38,715 nt of DNA from Sorangium cellulosum (GTDB taxonomy: Bacteria > Myxococcota_A > Polyangia > Polyangiales > Polyangiaceae): contig NZ_JEMA01000350.1 in the NCBI RefSeq assembly GCF_001589285.1, positions 1 through 38,715 of the forward strand, in the 5' to 3' direction. The number at the start of each line of letters is the position of its first letter. Position 1 is the stretch's first letter. The notes beneath the pieces were generated by a model. It did not search any database. It saw only the letters and a list, made by a program, of their open reading frames with translations, and had not been told where the DNA came from. The translations under genes and the position numbers were made by a program. Positions 1 to 8,075 of the stretch are shown here, one piece after another.

Positions 1-2682
1 CCGGAGGTCTGGTCCGCCGAGGCCCTGCTGCGCGCGTTCCTGGACGCCGTGGCCGACGCGCTCGCGCGCGGCAGCGCGACGAACCACCCGAAGCCGCCGC
101 AGCGACCGGCGCACGCGCCCTGGGAGCACCGGCTGGTCCTCGCCCTGACCGGCGAGCGGCGCGCCTTCGCCACGGAGGGGCTCGCCGAGCGCGCGCTCGC
201 GGCCGACCTCGACGCCTGGGTCCGGCCGGCGCTCGGCGCCTGCGATGCGCTGCGCGCCTGCTTCCGGCTCGAGCTGCCGGAGGGCGACCGCGGCTTCGCG
301 CTCGGCTTCCTGCTGCAAGCCACGGACGATCCGAGCCTTCTCGTGCCCGCCGCCGACGTGTGGAAGGCCAGGGGGCGCACGCTGAAGGCGCTCGGGCGGG
401 CTTTCTCCGACCCGCAGGAGGCGCTCCTCGGCGCGCTCGGCGCCGCGGCGCGGCTGTTCCCGCCGATCGCGCGGGCCCTCGGCGAGGCGAGGCCGGTGCG
501 CGTGGCCCTCGATCCAGCGGAGGCGTGGGCGTTCCTCGCGCAGGCCGCCCCGGCGCTTGGCGAGGCCGGCTTCGGCGTGATCGTGCCGGGCGAGCTCCTG
601 GCCTCGGGGCAGCGCCGCCTGCGCCTCCGCATGCGCGTCGGCGCGACGGGCCGCACCGCCGGCGTCGTCGCGGGCGGCGCCGGGCTCGGCCTCGACGAGG
701 CGCTCGACTTCCGGTGGGAGGCGGCGCTCGGCGACGAGGCGCTCTCGGCGCGCGAGCTCGCCGCGCTCGCGCGGCAGAAGTCGCCGCTCGTCCGGCACCG
801 CGGGCAGTGGATCGTCGTGGTCCCCGAAGAGCTCGCCGAGATCCAGCGGCGCCTCGAGGCCGGCGGCGGGCGCCTCCCCACGCGCGAGGCGCTGGAGGTC
901 GCGCTCGCGGGCGAGGCCGACGTCGCCGGCGTGACGGTGTCCGTGGTCGCCGAGGGGCCGCTCGCGCAGGCGATCGAGCGGCTGCGCGCGGGCGCGGAGC
1001 GCGCCGCCGCGCCGCCGGAGGGGTTCGTGGGGACGCTGCGCCCGTACCAGGCGCGCGGCGTCGCCTGGCTGCAGACGATGGCGGGCCTCGGCCTCGGCGC
1101 CTGCCTGGCGGACGACATGGGGCTCGGTAAGACCGTGCAACTCCTCGCTTTTCTGGTGGGCCGGCGGGCGGCCGCGCCCGGGGACGCGCGCCCGATGCTG
1201 CTCGTCGCGCCGACGTCGGTCGTGGGCAACTGGGAGCGCGAGGCGGCGCGCTTCGCCCCTGCCCTGCCCCTCGTGCGGCACCACGGCGAGGGGCGCGCCC
1301 GCTCCGCCGAGGAGCTCGCGGCGCGCGCGGGCGGCCCGAACGTCGGCCGCGCGGCGAACGACAACGGCGCGGCGAACGACGACGGCGGCGCAGGCGGCCC
1401 GAGCGGCCCTCGCGCGGCGCACGGCGCGCTCGTCATCACCACGTACGGCCTCCTGCGCCGGGACGCCGCGACGCTCGCCAAGGTGGACTGGGCGGCGGTC
1501 GTGCTGGACGAGGCGCAGAACATCAAGAACGCCGCGTCGCGCACCGCCGCGGCCGCGCGCGCGCTCCGCGCACCGCACCGCTTCGCGCTCACCGGCACGC
1601 CCGTCGAGAACCGCCTCGCCGAGCTCTGGTCGATCCTCGAGTTCGCGAACCCCGGCCTGCTCGGCCCGCTCGAGGCGTTCCGGCGCGCGTACGCGGTGCC
1701 CATCGAGCGGTACGGCAACCGGGAGGCGGCGGAGCGGCTCCGGCGCGTCGTCGGGCCGTTCTTGCTGCGCCGCGTGAAGAGCGACCCGGCCGTGGCCGGG
1801 GACCTCCCGCCGAAGGACGAGGCCAGGGTCTACTGCACGCTCACGCGCGAGCAGGTGACGCTCTACCAGGCGGCGCTCGACGAGGCGATGCGCCGCATCG
1901 AGGAGGCCGAGGGCATGACCCGGCGCGGGCTCGTGCTCGCGCTCCTGACGATGCTGAAGCAGATATGCAACCACCCCGCGCAGTGCCTCGGGGAGGCGGG
2001 CCCGCTCGCGGGCCGGTCCGGCAAGCTCGCGCGCCTCACGGAGATGCTCGAGGAGGCGCTCGCGGCCGGCGATCGCGCGCTGGTCTTCACGCAGTACCGC
2101 GAGATGGGCGACCGGCTGGTCCGGCACCTCGCCTCGGCGCTCGACACCGAGGTCGCCTTTCTCCACGGCGGGACGCCGCGGCTCGCGCGCGACGCGATGG
2201 TGCGGCGGTTCCAGGACGATCCGCGGGGGCCGCGCGTCTTCGTCCTCTCGGTCAAGGCCGGCGGCGCGGGGCTCAACCTGACGGCGGCGAGCCACGTGTT
2301 CCACTTCGATCGCTGGTGGAACCCAGCGGTCGAGGACCAGGCGACCGATCGCGCGCACCGGATCGGGCAGCGGCGCACGGTGCAGGTCCACAAGCTCGTG
2401 TGCGCCGGCACCGTGGAGGAGAAGGTCGATCGGATGCTGGAGCAGAAGCGCGACCTCGCGGCGCAGGTGGTGGGTCAGGGCGAGGCGTGGATCACCGAGC
2501 TCGACAACGTCGCGCTGCGCGAGCTGTTCGCGCTGTCGCGGGACGCCGTGGCCCTCGCGGGCGAGCTGGACGACCGCGACGAGCCGGAGGGCGACGAACG
2601 TGACGAGCGCGAACCGGCGGCGCGGCGCGCGGGGAGCCGACGGCAGGGCGCGAGGCGCGCGCGGGGGGAGGCGCGGACATGA
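1..2682 (+). CDS. SNF2/RapA-family DEAD-like helicase, 5' end outside window
   Basis: Superfamily 2 ATPase of the bacterial SNF2 type, expected to translocate on double-stranded DNA or remodel protein-DNA complexes. The frame is open from base 1 (P-E-V-W-S-A-E-A before the first possible GTG at 49), so the true start is probably upstream of the window. Counting from 49: an N-terminal bacterial SNF2-associated region (about 1-320), then the motor with Walker A DDMGLGKT (about 354-361), a DEAQ box (VVLDEAQNIKN), motif III LTGTPVENR, and the C-terminal lobe with LVFTQYREMGDR, GGAGLNLTAA and the arginine-finger motif ATDRAHRIGQ. A Gly/Asn/Ala-rich low-complexity insert lies between motifs I and II (nt about 1330-1430). 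The stop overlaps the start of the SWIM-domain gene (ATGA), so the two are translationally coupled and probably cooperate. The family is clear; the cellular role is not. Confidence 0.95.
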   Translation, partial: PEVWSAEALLRAFLDAVADALARGSATNHPKPPQRPAHAPWEHRLVLALTGERRAFATEGLAERALAADLDAWVRPALGACDALRACFRLELPEGDRGFALGFLLQATDDPSLLVPAADVWKARGRTLKALGRAFSDPQEALLGALGAAARLFPPIARALGEARPVRVALDPAEAWAFLAQAAPALGEAGFGVIVPGELLASGQRRLRLRMRVGATGRTAGVVAGGAGLGLDEALDFRWEAALGDEALSARELAALARQKSPLVRHRGQWIVVVPEELAEIQRRLEAGGGRLPTREALEVALAGEADVAGVTVSVVAEGPLAQAIERLRAGAERAAAPPEGFVGTLRPYQARGVAWLQTMAGLGLGACLADDMGLGKTVQLLAFLVGRRAAAPGDARPMLLVAPTSVVGNWEREAARFAPALPLVRHHGEGRARSAEELAARAGGPNVGRAANDNGAANDDGGAGGPSGPRAAHGALVITTYGLLRRDAATLAKVDWAAVVLDEAQNIKNAASRTAAAARALRAPHRFALTGTPVENRLAELWSILEFANPGLLGPLEAFRRAYAVPIERYGNREAAERLRRVVGPFLLRRVKSDPAVAGDLPPKDEARVYCTLTREQVTLYQAALDEAMRRIEEAEGMTRRGLVLALLTMLKQICNHPAQCLGEAGPLAGRSGKLARLTEMLEEALAAGDRALVFTQYREMGDRLVRHLASALDTEVAFLHGGTPRLARDAMVRRFQDDPRGPRVFVLSVKAGGAGLNLTAASHVFHFDRWWNPAVEDQATDRAHRIGQRRTVQVHKLVCAGTVEEKVDRMLEQKRDLAAQVVGQGEAWITELDNVALRELFALSRDAVALAGELDDRDEPEGDERDEREPAARRAGSRRQGARRARGEART

Positions 2683-3602
2683 GCTCGCCGGCGCGCTGGG
2701 CGCCGTTCCGCCGCGAGGCCGGGCCGAAGCCGCCGCCGCCCGCGCGGGGCATCCGGATGAAGCGGGCCGGCACGACCTGGTGGGGCAAGCGCTGGGTCGA
2801 GGCGCTGGAGCGGATGGCGCCGGACGAGGCGGGCCGCCTCGCGCGCGGGCGCACGTACGCGCGCGCCGGGCGGACGCACGACCTCACCGTGAAGCCGGGC
2901 CTCGTTGTCGCGCGCGTGACAGGCTCGCAGCCGAAGCCGTACAAGGTGATCCTCACCCTCGCGCGGCTCGACGACGCCACGTGGGCGAAGGCGATCGCCG
3001 CCATGGCGAAGCGCGCGAAGTTCGCGGCGGAGCTGCTCGCGGGCCGGATGCCGGAGGACATCGACGAGGCGTTCCGGAGCGCCGGGACGAGCCTGTTCCC
3101 GGAGAAGCCCGAGGACCTCACCACGGCCTGCTCGTGCCCCGACTGGGTGAACCCCTGCAAGCACGTCGCGGCCACCCACTACGTGCTCGGCGAGGCCCTC
3201 GACAAGGACCCGTTCCTGCTGTTCGAGCTCCGCGGGCGCACGCGCGCGCAGGTGATCGAGGCGCTCCGCGCCGCGCGGGCAGGCGCCGCGCCGGGCAAGC
3301 GAGCAGGCGCCGGCAAGGCCGCTCCCTGCGAGAACGACGCGCCGCCGATCGCGACCGTGACGCTCGCCAGGATGGCGGCGAGCGACTTCGACGCCTGGCG
3401 CGAGCCGCCGCCGGCGCTCGACGTGGCGCTCGAGCCGCCCGCGGCGCACGCCGCGCTGCTGACGCAGCTCGGCGAGCCGCCGGGCTGGCGCGAGGAGCGC
3501 TCGCCCGCGGAGTTCCTCGGCCCGCTGATCCGGGCGGCCTCCGAGCGGGCGCGGGAGATCGCGATGGCGGAGGGCGCCCCGCTGCGGGCAGGCCGCAAAT
3601 AG
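2679..3602 (+). CDS. SWIM zinc-finger protein paired with SNF2 helicase
   Basis: A 307-residue protein with a SWIM zinc finger: C151-S-C153, six residues, then C160-K-H162 (CSCPDWVNPCKH), the CxC...CxH pattern expected to bind one Zn and to mediate DNA or protein contacts. The N-terminal region has a basic stretch (RGIRMKRAGTTWWGKRW) typical of the SWIM proteins encoded next to bacterial SNF2 helicases. The C-terminal 100 residues are Ala/Pro-rich with no recognised fold. The ATG lies inside the last codons of the helicase gene (4-bp ATGA overlap), which fixes the start and indicates one transcript. Inference: it is a targeting or regulatory partner of the SNF2 motor. A GC-rich hairpin follows its stop at 3625-3672. 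Confidence 0.92.
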   Translation: MSSPARWAPFRREAGPKPPPPARGIRMKRAGTTWWGKRWVEALERMAPDEAGRLARGRTYARAGRTHDLTVKPGLVVARVTGSQPKPYKVILTLARLDDATWAKAIAAMAKRAKFAAELLAGRMPEDIDEAFRSAGTSLFPEKPEDLTTACSCPDWVNPCKHVAATHYVLGEALDKDPFLLFELRGRTRAQVIEALRAARAGAAPGKRAGAGKAAPCENDAPPIATVTLARMAASDFDAWREPPPALDVALEPPAAHAALLTQLGEPPGWREERSPAEFLGPLIRAASERAREIAMAEGAPLRAGRK

Positions 3603-3624
3603 CCGGGAGCGCGCGCGGTGTTGT

Positions 3625-3672
3625 CCGGGCGGGCGGCGCGGCGTATAGCCGCCCCCGGCGCCGCCCGCCCGG
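3625..3672. terminator. 15-bp GC-rich hairpin after the SNF2/SWIM pair
   Basis: The arms at 3625-3639 and 3658-3672 (CCGGGCGGGCGGCGC and its exact complement) form a perfect 15-bp stem with an 18-nt loop, 22 nt after the SWIM gene stop and 19 nt before the next GTG start. No T tract follows, so it could be a terminator of the non-U-tract kind or a hairpin in the leader of the next gene. A second, mutually exclusive hairpin (3660-3667 with 3670-3677) overlaps its right arm. Confidence 0.45.
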
Positions 3673-3691
3673 GCGGCACCCCTGTCGAACC

Positions 3692-5086
3692 GTGGAGCCG
3701 CCCCAGCAGAGCCCCGAACGCGAGCGCGTCCTCGCGCTGCTCCGGTGTCATGGCTGGAACGCGACATCGTTCCAGACCCTCGAGTCCGATTTTCGCTACT
3801 GGTTCCAGGGCGACGACGCCTGCGTGGCCTACGTGGACACGGGCGCCGCGTGGGTCGCCGCCGGCGCGCCGCTCGCGACGCCCGAGCGCCTGGCGGACGT
3901 CGCGGAGGCGTTCGTGGAGGCCGCCTCCGCAAACGGGCGGCGGGCGTGCTTCTTCGGCACGGAGGCGCGGTTCTGCCGCCTGGTCCCGTGGGCCACGATG
4001 CAGATCGGCGAGCAGCCGGTGTGGGACCCGTCGCGCTGGGCCGGCGTCCTGCGGTCCAGCCGGAGCCTGCGCGAGCAGCTACGCCGCGCGCGCGCCAAGG
4101 GCGTGATCGCGCGCGCTTTGAGCCCCGACGAGCTCGCGGACGCGTCCGGACCGCTGCGGCGCGGGGTGGAGCGCCTCGTCGCCCGCTGGGCTTCCTCGCG
4201 CCCCATGGCGCTCATGGGCTTCCTCGTCCAGCTCGAGCTGTTCTCGTTCGCCGGCGAGCGCCGCTATTTCGTGGCGGAGGCTGGAGGCGCCGTCGTCGGC
4301 TTCCTCTCGGCGGTGCCCGTGTACGCGCGGCGCGGCCTCTTCCTCGAGGACCTGCTGCGCGATCCGGCCGCGCCGAACGGCACCGCGGAGCTGCTCGTGG
4401 ATCAGGCGATGCGCACCGCCGCGGCGGAGGGGTGCCTCTATGTCACCCTCGGCCTCGCGCCGCTCGCCGGTCCGGTCGGCGGCGGGCTGCGCGCTGCGCG
4501 CCGGCTGGGCGCTCGCCTGTACGATTTTCGGGGGCTCTACGCCTTCAAGGCGAAGCTGCGCCCCGATCGCTGGGAGCCCATCCACCTCGCGTACCCGCCC
4601 GGCGGACGCGGCGCCATGGCCATCCACGACGTGCTCGCCGCGTTCGCGCGCGGGGGCCTCCTCCGCTTCGGCGTCGCGACGCTGCTGCGCGGGCCGGCCG
4701 TGGTGTTCGAGCTGCTCGGCTACCTGCTCATCCCGTGGACCGCGCTGCTCGCGCTCTCGCCCGCGGCGCGGTGGTTCCCCTCGCCCGCCGTGAAATGGGC
4801 CTGGGTCGCGTTCGACGTGTGCCTCTCGCTGGCGATGCTGCGGCTGAGCCGGCGGCTGAGGCCCTCACTGCTCCTCTTCATGGCCGCGCTCGTCACCTGC
4901 GACGCGGCGCTGACGCTGATCGAGGCCTTGCTGTTCAACCTGCCGCGGATGCGCGGCGCGCTCGACCTCGCGATCGTGGGCGTGGCGATCGCCGCGCCCA
5001 CGGTGGCGGCGATCCTGCTCTGGAGCGCCCGGATGCACGCGCCCGGCGGGCTCGCGCGGGCGGGCAAGCCGTGGTTGCCCTCGTAG
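3692..5086 (+). CDS. DUF2156 / LPG-synthetase-C-like acyltransferase with C-terminal membrane helices
   Basis: A 464-residue protein. Residues about 5-300 resemble the C-terminal catalytic domain of phosphatidylglycerol lysyltransferases (MprF/DUF2156, a tandem GNAT fold): an N-terminal LLRCHGWNATSFQTLESDFRYWF, a central SRSLREQLRRARAKGV, then FLVQLELF, AEAGGAVVGFLSAVPVY, FLEDLLRDPAAPNGTAELLVDQAM and a Tyr-Val-Thr-Leu-Gly segment. From about residue 330 there are four hydrophobic segments (FELLGYLLIPWTALLAL, WVAFDVCLSLAMLRL, LLLFMAALVTCDAALTLIEALLF, LAIVGVAIAAPTVAAILLW). In classical MprF the membrane part precedes the catalytic domain; here a short one follows it. GTG 3692 is chosen because homology begins directly behind it; in-frame sequence upstream overlaps the SWIM gene and looks non-coding. 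Likely role (inference): aminoacyl or acyl transfer to a lipid or peptide at the inner membrane. Confidence 0.8.
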   Translation: MEPPQQSPERERVLALLRCHGWNATSFQTLESDFRYWFQGDDACVAYVDTGAAWVAAGAPLATPERLADVAEAFVEAASANGRRACFFGTEARFCRLVPWATMQIGEQPVWDPSRWAGVLRSSRSLREQLRRARAKGVIARALSPDELADASGPLRRGVERLVARWASSRPMALMGFLVQLELFSFAGERRYFVAEAGGAVVGFLSAVPVYARRGLFLEDLLRDPAAPNGTAELLVDQAMRTAAAEGCLYVTLGLAPLAGPVGGGLRAARRLGARLYDFRGLYAFKAKLRPDRWEPIHLAYPPGGRGAMAIHDVLAAFARGGLLRFGVATLLRGPAVVFELLGYLLIPWTALLALSPAARWFPSPAVKWAWVAFDVCLSLAMLRLSRRLRPSLLLFMAALVTCDAALTLIEALLFNLPRMRGALDLAIVGVAIAAPTVAAILLWSARMHAPGGLARAGKPWLPS

Positions 5087-5195
5087 ATCTGGCTGGCCCG
5101 GCGGCGCATGGCCGCCCGCACTCCCCGGCGTATCGCCCAGCAAGATCCCAGCGGAGCGTCATCTGTTCTCGTGAGGTGCGTCAACGCGTACGATC

Positions 5196-5212
5196 GATCT
5201 CACGATGAGATC
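5196..5212. promoter_or_regulatory. 17-bp palindrome spanning the mbnP-like start codon
   Basis: GATCTCA-CGA-TGAGATC is a perfect 7+3+7 inverted repeat that contains the ATG of the next gene (5205-5207). No Shine-Dalgarno sequence is visible just upstream. It could be an operator over the start or an RNA hairpin occluding the start codon. Neither is proven. Confidence 0.35.
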
Positions 5213-6185
5213 TCCTGACCTGTTCCGATTCATTGGGTTGCTACTGGGCGCGTCAGCCGCTTGCGGCGCGTGCTCGTCTCAGCAGATGGCGTCCGGGACC
5301 GGCGGGGCCGGCGGCAGCCAGCCCGACGGGTCCGGTGGGGCGGGCGGCATGGGTGGAGCGGCCGCCCAACCCGACGCTGCCGGCGCGGGCGGCCAGGCCG
5401 AGGCCACCTGGCCGACCGGTTGCGCAGAGCGGCCGGCGCCCATCAGGACCCAGGGCACCCTCGTCGAGCTCGCGTTCGAGCTCGTCCTCGGCGGCGAGCC
5501 GTTCGTGTTCGGCGAGCCGAACGTCGCGCCGGACGGCAGCACCGTCACGCCGCTCAACGTTCGCTTCTACGTCTCGCACGCGGCGCTGATCGGGGCGGAC
5601 GGCGATCTCGTGTTCGTCGATATCGTCGGCCCTGACGGCGCCCCCACGCCTTACGGGGTCCACTTCTACAACGCCGAGGACCCCGGCTCGGCCACGCTCC
5701 GGCTGCGCGCTCCGGCTGGCAGCTATGAAGGGGTCAGCTTCGTCTGGGGCTTGCACCAGGCCTGCAACACCTCCCGGCCCGAAACGAGCGTCGCGCCCCT
5801 GTCGGAAGCCTCCCAGATGACGTGGCCGCACACTGGCTACCTCTTCCTGCGCTACGAGGGCAGCGTGGCTCCGCCGACCGGGGATGGTCCCGTCGATCCG
5901 GAAGGAGGGACGGCCAGCGTTCCGCCGGCGGTCCACATGGGAGGCAACCTGGTCATGGATCTCGCCCCCACCGTCGAGGTGCGAGGCGCCCTGTCCGTGC
6001 CCGCGAGCGGCGCGACGGGCAAGGTCGTCCGGGTCGTCATGGACGAAGTCTTCGGGGGCGCCACGGCGGACGTCGACTTGACAGGGTTCGTGTCGCCGCC
6101 AGGGCCCGTGGGAGACGAGCTCCTCGCGGGTGAGCGCCTGCGGCGCGGCATCCCCGACCTGACTGTGTTCGCCTTCGGCCCGTGA
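5205..6185 (+). CDS. MbnP-like copper-associated lipoprotein
   Basis: A 326-residue secreted lipoprotein of the MbnP type, the family annotated as the four-Cys protein of the metallo-mystery pair. The signal peptide ends at a lipobox with C20 or C23 (SAAC/GAC), followed by a Gly/Ala-rich linker (about 28-65). The MbnP core follows: VELAFELVLGGEPF, VTPLNVRFYVSHAALI, GSYEGVSFVWGLHQACN, then the signature MTWPHTGYLFLRYEG around Trp207. In the methanotroph pair MbnH oxidises an MbnP tryptophan to kynurenine at a copper site; Trp207 in this motif is the natural candidate. Only two cysteines remain after the lipobox (in PTGCAERP and HQACNTS), so the four-Cys motif looks reduced. The gene overlaps the di-haem enzyme gene by 1 to 4 bp, so they are co-expressed and presumably act as substrate and enzyme in the periplasm. 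Confidence 0.82.
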   Translation: MRSPDLFRFIGLLLGASAACGACSSQQMASGTGGAGGSQPDGSGGAGGMGGAAAQPDAAGAGGQAEATWPTGCAERPAPIRTQGTLVELAFELVLGGEPFVFGEPNVAPDGSTVTPLNVRFYVSHAALIGADGDLVFVDIVGPDGAPTPYGVHFYNAEDPGSATLRLRAPAGSYEGVSFVWGLHQACNTSRPETSVAPLSEASQMTWPHTGYLFLRYEGSVAPPTGDGPVDPEGGTASVPPAVHMGGNLVMDLAPTVEVRGALSVPASGATGKVVRVVMDEVFGGATADVDLTGFVSPPGPVGDELLAGERLRRGIPDLTVFAFGP

Positions 6186-7228
6186 TGCCGCGCTTCAACC
6201 GTGGAGGGGCTGTCGGCCTGGCGGCGTTGCTCCTCGCGGGCGGATGCGGCGACGACGGGTCGGCGGCCCCTGGGCCTTTGCCGCCGCTCGTCACGGACGC
6301 CATCCCCGCCGGGTTTCCGGCGCGCACAGCGGCGGCCAGGGCGCCGGCCGCCAACGCGCTCACCGAGGCGAGGGCCCAGCTCGGCAAGAGGCTCTTCTTC
6401 GACAAGCGCCTCTCTCGCACCGGTGAGATGGCGTGTGCGAGCTGCCACCGCCCGGAGCACGCCTTCGCCGATCCGGACCCCGTCTCCCGGGGGGTCGACG
6501 GCCGCCTGGGGCAGCGGAACGCGCCCGCGCTTGTGAACCTGGCCTGGGGCGAGAGCTTCTTCTGGGATGGCCGCGCGGCCACCCTGGAAGAGCAGGCGGG
6601 CCTGCCCATCGAGCACCCCGACGAGATGGATCTACCGCTCGCCGAGGCCGTCGCTCGTGTCGCCGGCGATGACGTCTACGTGAAGGCGTTCGCGGATGCC
6701 TATGGCGGGCCTCCGGGCGAGGAGTCCTTGCGCCGGGCGATCTCCAGCTTCGTCCGTTCGATCGTCAGCGCCGGCAGCCCTTACGACCAGCACCGGCGCG
6801 GGGACGACACGCGCTTCGGAGACGCCGAGCGCCGCGGCGAGGCGCTGTTCCTGACCGAGCGGGCTGGGTGCTTCCATTGCCACCCGTCCGGGATGCTCAC
6901 CAACGAAGGCTTCTTCAACAACGGCACCTACCTCGACGGCGGTGACGTCGGGCGGCAAAAGATCACCGGACGGACGGGAGACCTTGGAAAATTCAAGGTG
7001 CCCGGCTTGCGGAACATCGCGGCGAGCGCCCCCTATATGCACGACGGATCGCTGGCGACGCTGGAGGAGGTGGTCGACCATTACGATCGCGGCGGGCTGG
7101 GCCATTTCTCCACCGATCCGCAGATCGATGCGCTGGGGCTCTCTCCGGACGAGAAGGCCGATCTGGTGGCGTTCCTGCGGTCGCTGACCGATCCCGCCTT
7201 CCTCGACGATCCGCGGTACCGCCGCTGA
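6185..7228 (+). CDS. MbnH-like di-haem enzyme (MauG/CCP superfamily, MXAN_0977 type)
   Basis: A di-haem cytochrome c peroxidase-like lipoprotein, 347 residues from ATG 6185 (GTG 6182 is an equally in-frame alternative). The lipobox is LLAGGC. Two c-type haem sites are seen: C84-A-S-C87-H88 and C229-F-H-C232-H233. Other family motifs are LGKRLFFDKRLSRTGEMACASCH, RNAPALVNLAWGESFFWDGRAATLEEQ, FKVPGLRNIAASAPYMHDGS and LATLEEVVDHYDRGG. Known for the family: MauG/MbnH enzymes use a bis-Fe(IV) state to oxidise a tryptophan on a partner protein rather than acting as plain peroxidases. The partner here is the directly overlapping MbnP-like gene. Both products should be in the periplasm or on the membrane surface. 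The family is clear; the subfamily is inferred from the neighbour. Confidence 0.88.
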   Translation: MPRFNRGGAVGLAALLLAGGCGDDGSAAPGPLPPLVTDAIPAGFPARTAAARAPAANALTEARAQLGKRLFFDKRLSRTGEMACASCHRPEHAFADPDPVSRGVDGRLGQRNAPALVNLAWGESFFWDGRAATLEEQAGLPIEHPDEMDLPLAEAVARVAGDDVYVKAFADAYGGPPGEESLRRAISSFVRSIVSAGSPYDQHRRGDDTRFGDAERRGEALFLTERAGCFHCHPSGMLTNEGFFNNGTYLDGGDVGRQKITGRTGDLGKFKVPGLRNIAASAPYMHDGSLATLEEVVDHYDRGGLGHFSTDPQIDALGLSPDEKADLVAFLRSLTDPAFLDDPRYRR

Positions 7229-7391
7229 GCGGCGCCGCTTCGAGGCGCCGGAGCCGACGCGCGTCGAGGGATCGCTCGTTCGACGGGGGCCAGGGACCGC
7301 TGGGCTCAGCCGGTGCCACCGCCGTTGCTCGCCCGCCATCGGCGCCTTGCCTGACCGGCTCGACCTCCTCGGACCTCGGGGAGGCGGCGAC

Positions 7392-7448
7392 ATGGCAATT
7401 TTTGCCATCGCACGATGGCAAGAATTGCCAGCGAGGCAAACGTTGCCA
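7392..7448. repeat. Cluster of three TGGCAA-N3-TTGCCA palindromes
   Basis: Three 15-bp inverted repeats lie in a row: TGGCAA-TTT-TTGCCA (7393-7407, perfect to 17 bp with flanking A/T), TGGCAA-GAA-TTGCCA (7416-7430) and AGGCAA-ACG-TTGCCA (7434-7448). Centres are at 7400, 7423 and 7441. In addition 7402-7421 is itself a palindrome, and the whole of 7393-7430 folds on itself as a 38-bp inverted repeat with a single G-T mismatch pair (7401/7422). The cluster lies 165 bp after the mbnH-like stop. It could be a multi-site operator, a REP-like element or a transcript 3' hairpin. Confidence 0.6.
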
Positions 7449-8043
7449 GCAGGCGTCCCTTCGGCGACCTCGACGTGGCTCGCGTCGGGATCCGGCAACC
7501 GGGCCATCCCTTCCGTGGGATCGCGCGCTCGGCACCCCGGATGCTTCCAGCGGGAGTCCAGGCCGCGAGGCTCTCCCTCGCCGCTGGCCCGGCTATCGCA
7601 TCTGAGGGACACGCAAAGGGACGCAAGGACGCATCTTCCCGCCACAGCCCGGAGGCCGCAGCGCAAACGCGGCCCCTTCGACCCGGCCCGAGCCGCCATG
7701 GCGGTGCGCGCCGGCGTCACCCATTTTGTGCACCCAGCAAAGCATCTTCGCGGCGGCGCGCGAGCCAGGAACAGAGAAGCTCGCGACAGAATGTAATGCT
7801 TGCCCTGGACACAAACAGCATCCATATTCCCGTCGCGCTCGCTTGTAGCTGATCGCGAGAGCGATCTGCGCTCGAGCAAGGCGTCGCAGGATCGTCACCT
7901 CGAAGGATCCAGAAGGCCGCGCTGCGTGACAGCGCGGGCCACGGCGGCGCGTGTCCGGGCCAGGGCGAGCGTGCTTGACCCGCGCATCATGCCGGCGCGC
8001 GGCGCTCTCCAGCGCTCGCCCGGACTCCATCTCTCTTTGTCCT

Positions 8044-8075
8044 CGAGCGCGCGCCCACCGGTGGGCGCGCGCTCG
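8044..8075. promoter_or_regulatory. 32-bp perfect palindrome in the leader of the 8102 gene
   Basis: Bases 8044-8059 (CGAGCGCGCGCCCACC) are exactly complementary to 8060-8075. As RNA this is a very stable stem-loop. It is followed within 8 nt by a T-rich stretch (TGTTTGTTT, 8081-8089) and then by the AGGAGG ribosome site at 8092-8097. It could be an intrinsic terminator or attenuator, or a stabilising 5' hairpin of the downstream mRNA. Confidence 0.5.

Noticed and set aside
2475..3932. 485-codon minus-strand frame over the helicase/SWIM junction
   Set aside because: Arg/Pro/Ala-rich shadow of two well-supported plus-strand genes.
7393..7448. Sigma-54 promoter reading of the TGGCAA...TTGCC elements
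   Set aside because: Sigma-54 promoters need GG and GC ten bases apart; here they are eight apart in every copy, and the sites are symmetric.
7392..7448. CRISPR array
   Set aside because: Units are 15 bp, differently spaced (23 and 18 bp), with no spacers of constant length and no cas genes.
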